This document shows positions 31,855 through 32,564 of a stretch of DNA of 32,564 nucleotides, piece by piece. Source of the stretch: Alistipes sp. (GTDB lineage Bacteria > Bacteroidota > Bacteroidia > Bacteroidales > Rikenellaceae); the NCBI GenBank assembly GCA_017421945.1, contig JAFOHD010000072.1, forward strand, positions 1-32,564, read 5' to 3'. A model generated the notes under the pieces. It had not been told where the DNA came from. It saw nothing but the letters and a program-made list of their open reading frames with translations, and made no database searches. How positions within the stretch are numbered: the stretch's first letter is position 1; every line of letters begins with the position of its first letter. Position numbers and translations under genes: made by a program.

Positions 31855-32564
31855 ATGTTTGAGAATTTAACAGACAAACTTGAACGCTCGTTCAAAATAT
31901 TGAAGGGTGAGGGCAAGATTACCGAGATTAATGTTGCCGAGACACTCAAGGAGATACGCCGTGCGCTGATTGACGCCGACGTGAACTACAAGGTTGCCAA
32001 GACCTTCACCGACCAGGTGAAGCAGAAGGCGCTGGGTCAGGACGTGCTTACAGCCGTGAAGCCTGGTCAGATGATGACCAAGATTGTGCGTGACGAGTTG
32101 GCGCAGCTGATGGGTGGCACAGCCACCGACATCAAACTGGAGGGCAACCCAGCCGTTGTGCTTATCGCAGGTTTGCAGGGTTCGGGTAAGACAACCTTCT
32201 CGGGCAAGCTGGCCTCAATGCTCAAGACCAAGCGAAACCGTCAGGTACTGCTCGTGGCGGGTGACGTATATCGTCCCGCGGCTATCGACCAGCTGAAGGT
32301 GCTGGGTGAGCAGATTGGCGTAGAGGTATATACCGAGCAGGGCAACATGAACCCCGTTGAGATTGCACAGAATGCAATTCAGTATGCACGTCAGAAGTCT
32401 TACAACGTGGTGATTGTCGATACGGCAGGTCGCTTGGCTGTGGACGAGGCGATGATGCAGGAGATTACCAAGATTAAGCAGACGGTAAACCCTTGTGAAA
32501 CGCTGTTTGTAGTCGATTCGATGACTGGTCAGGATGCAGTGAATACCGCTCGTGAGTTCAACGA
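31855..32564 (+). CDS. ffh: Signal recognition particle protein Ffh, 3' partial
   Basis: The first 236 codons of Ffh, running off the window end. The N-domain helices are MFENLTDKLERSFKILKGEGKITE and LKEIRRALIDADVNYKV. The G-domain follows with G1 GLQGSGKTT (106-114, K112), then DVYRPAAIDQL, and G3 VDTAGRL (Asp189, Thr190). The VVDSMTGQDAV segment is also visible. The G4 region and the methionine-rich M-domain would lie beyond the window. With 4.5S RNA, Ffh delivers ribosomes making membrane proteins to FtsY at the inner membrane. The start is clear from the family N-terminus. Confidence 0.97.
   Translation, partial: MFENLTDKLERSFKILKGEGKITEINVAETLKEIRRALIDADVNYKVAKTFTDQVKQKALGQDVLTAVKPGQMMTKIVRDELAQLMGGTATDIKLEGNPAVVLIAGLQGSGKTTFSGKLASMLKTKRNRQVLLVAGDVYRPAAIDQLKVLGEQIGVEVYTEQGNMNPVEIAQNAIQYARQKSYNVVIVDTAGRLAVDEAMMQEITKIKQTVNPCETLFVVDSMTGQDAVNTAREFN

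Noticed and set aside
1-32564. CRISPR arrays, IS elements, attachment sites
   Set aside because: No regularly spaced direct repeats, transposase or integrase genes, or tRNA-linked repeats were seen; the only tRNA gene is followed directly by its terminator.

Overview
The window looks like an ordinary chromosomal segment of a member of the Bacteroidales (phylum Bacteroidota), probably a gut or host-associated one. Evidence: promoters of the phylum-specific type (a -7 element TAnnTTTG, several with a -33 TTTG about 20 bases upstream), almost no Shine-Dalgarno sequences, families largely confined to the phylum (DUF4251, DUF4491, long NusB, DUF1573), and lipoprotein glycosidases of families GH106 and GH127. 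I cannot name the genus.

Layout. 1-5211: a two-gene AddB/AddA-type helicase-nuclease pair (the first gene enters from outside the window). 5299-7791: a CvfB-like S1 protein coupled to a SAM methyltransferase, then a TSUP-type membrane transporter abutting uvrA (7792-10620). 10662-11731: a secreted DUF4251 protein converging on ispF across a shared terminator. 11970-13735: nusB, a DUF1573 lipoprotein and yajC. 13795-19039 (minus strand): an apparent operon of a small TSCPD protein, a large GH106-type alpha-L-rhamnosidase lipoprotein, a PaaI-type hotdog thioesterase and a secreted alpha/beta hydrolase. 19159-21486 (plus): a BaiN-type flavoprotein, a shortened methyltransferase-like protein and a PduO-type cobalamin adenosyltransferase. 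21663-21884: a small DUF2795 protein. 22104-24000 (minus): a bleomycin-hydrolase-type C1 peptidase with a GNAT acetyltransferase. 24085-24158 (minus): tRNA-Gln(UUG). 24255-29632 (minus): two tandem GH127 beta-L-arabinofuranosidase-type lipoproteins followed by an FlK-like thioesterase. 29946-31302 (plus): an AT-rich pair of unrecognised membrane proteins. 31357-31638 (minus): a DUF4491 membrane protein. 31855-end (plus): the 5' part of ffh.

Function. Most of the window is housekeeping: DNA repair, isoprenoid synthesis, transcription and secretion. The accessory content is the set of secreted plant-glycan enzymes (rhamnosidase plus two arabinofuranosidases), which sit without SusC/SusD transporters or regulators and so are not a classical polysaccharide-utilisation locus. 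Each glycosidase operon also carries a hotdog thioesterase.

I see no defence island, CRISPR array, IS element or clear new system. The least explained parts are the AT-rich membrane pair with a terminator-like hairpin in its predicted leader (29821-31302), the 16-bp inverted repeat that swallows the start codon of the DUF4251 gene (10630-10677), and a 95% identical homogenised tract shared by the two GH127 paralogues.
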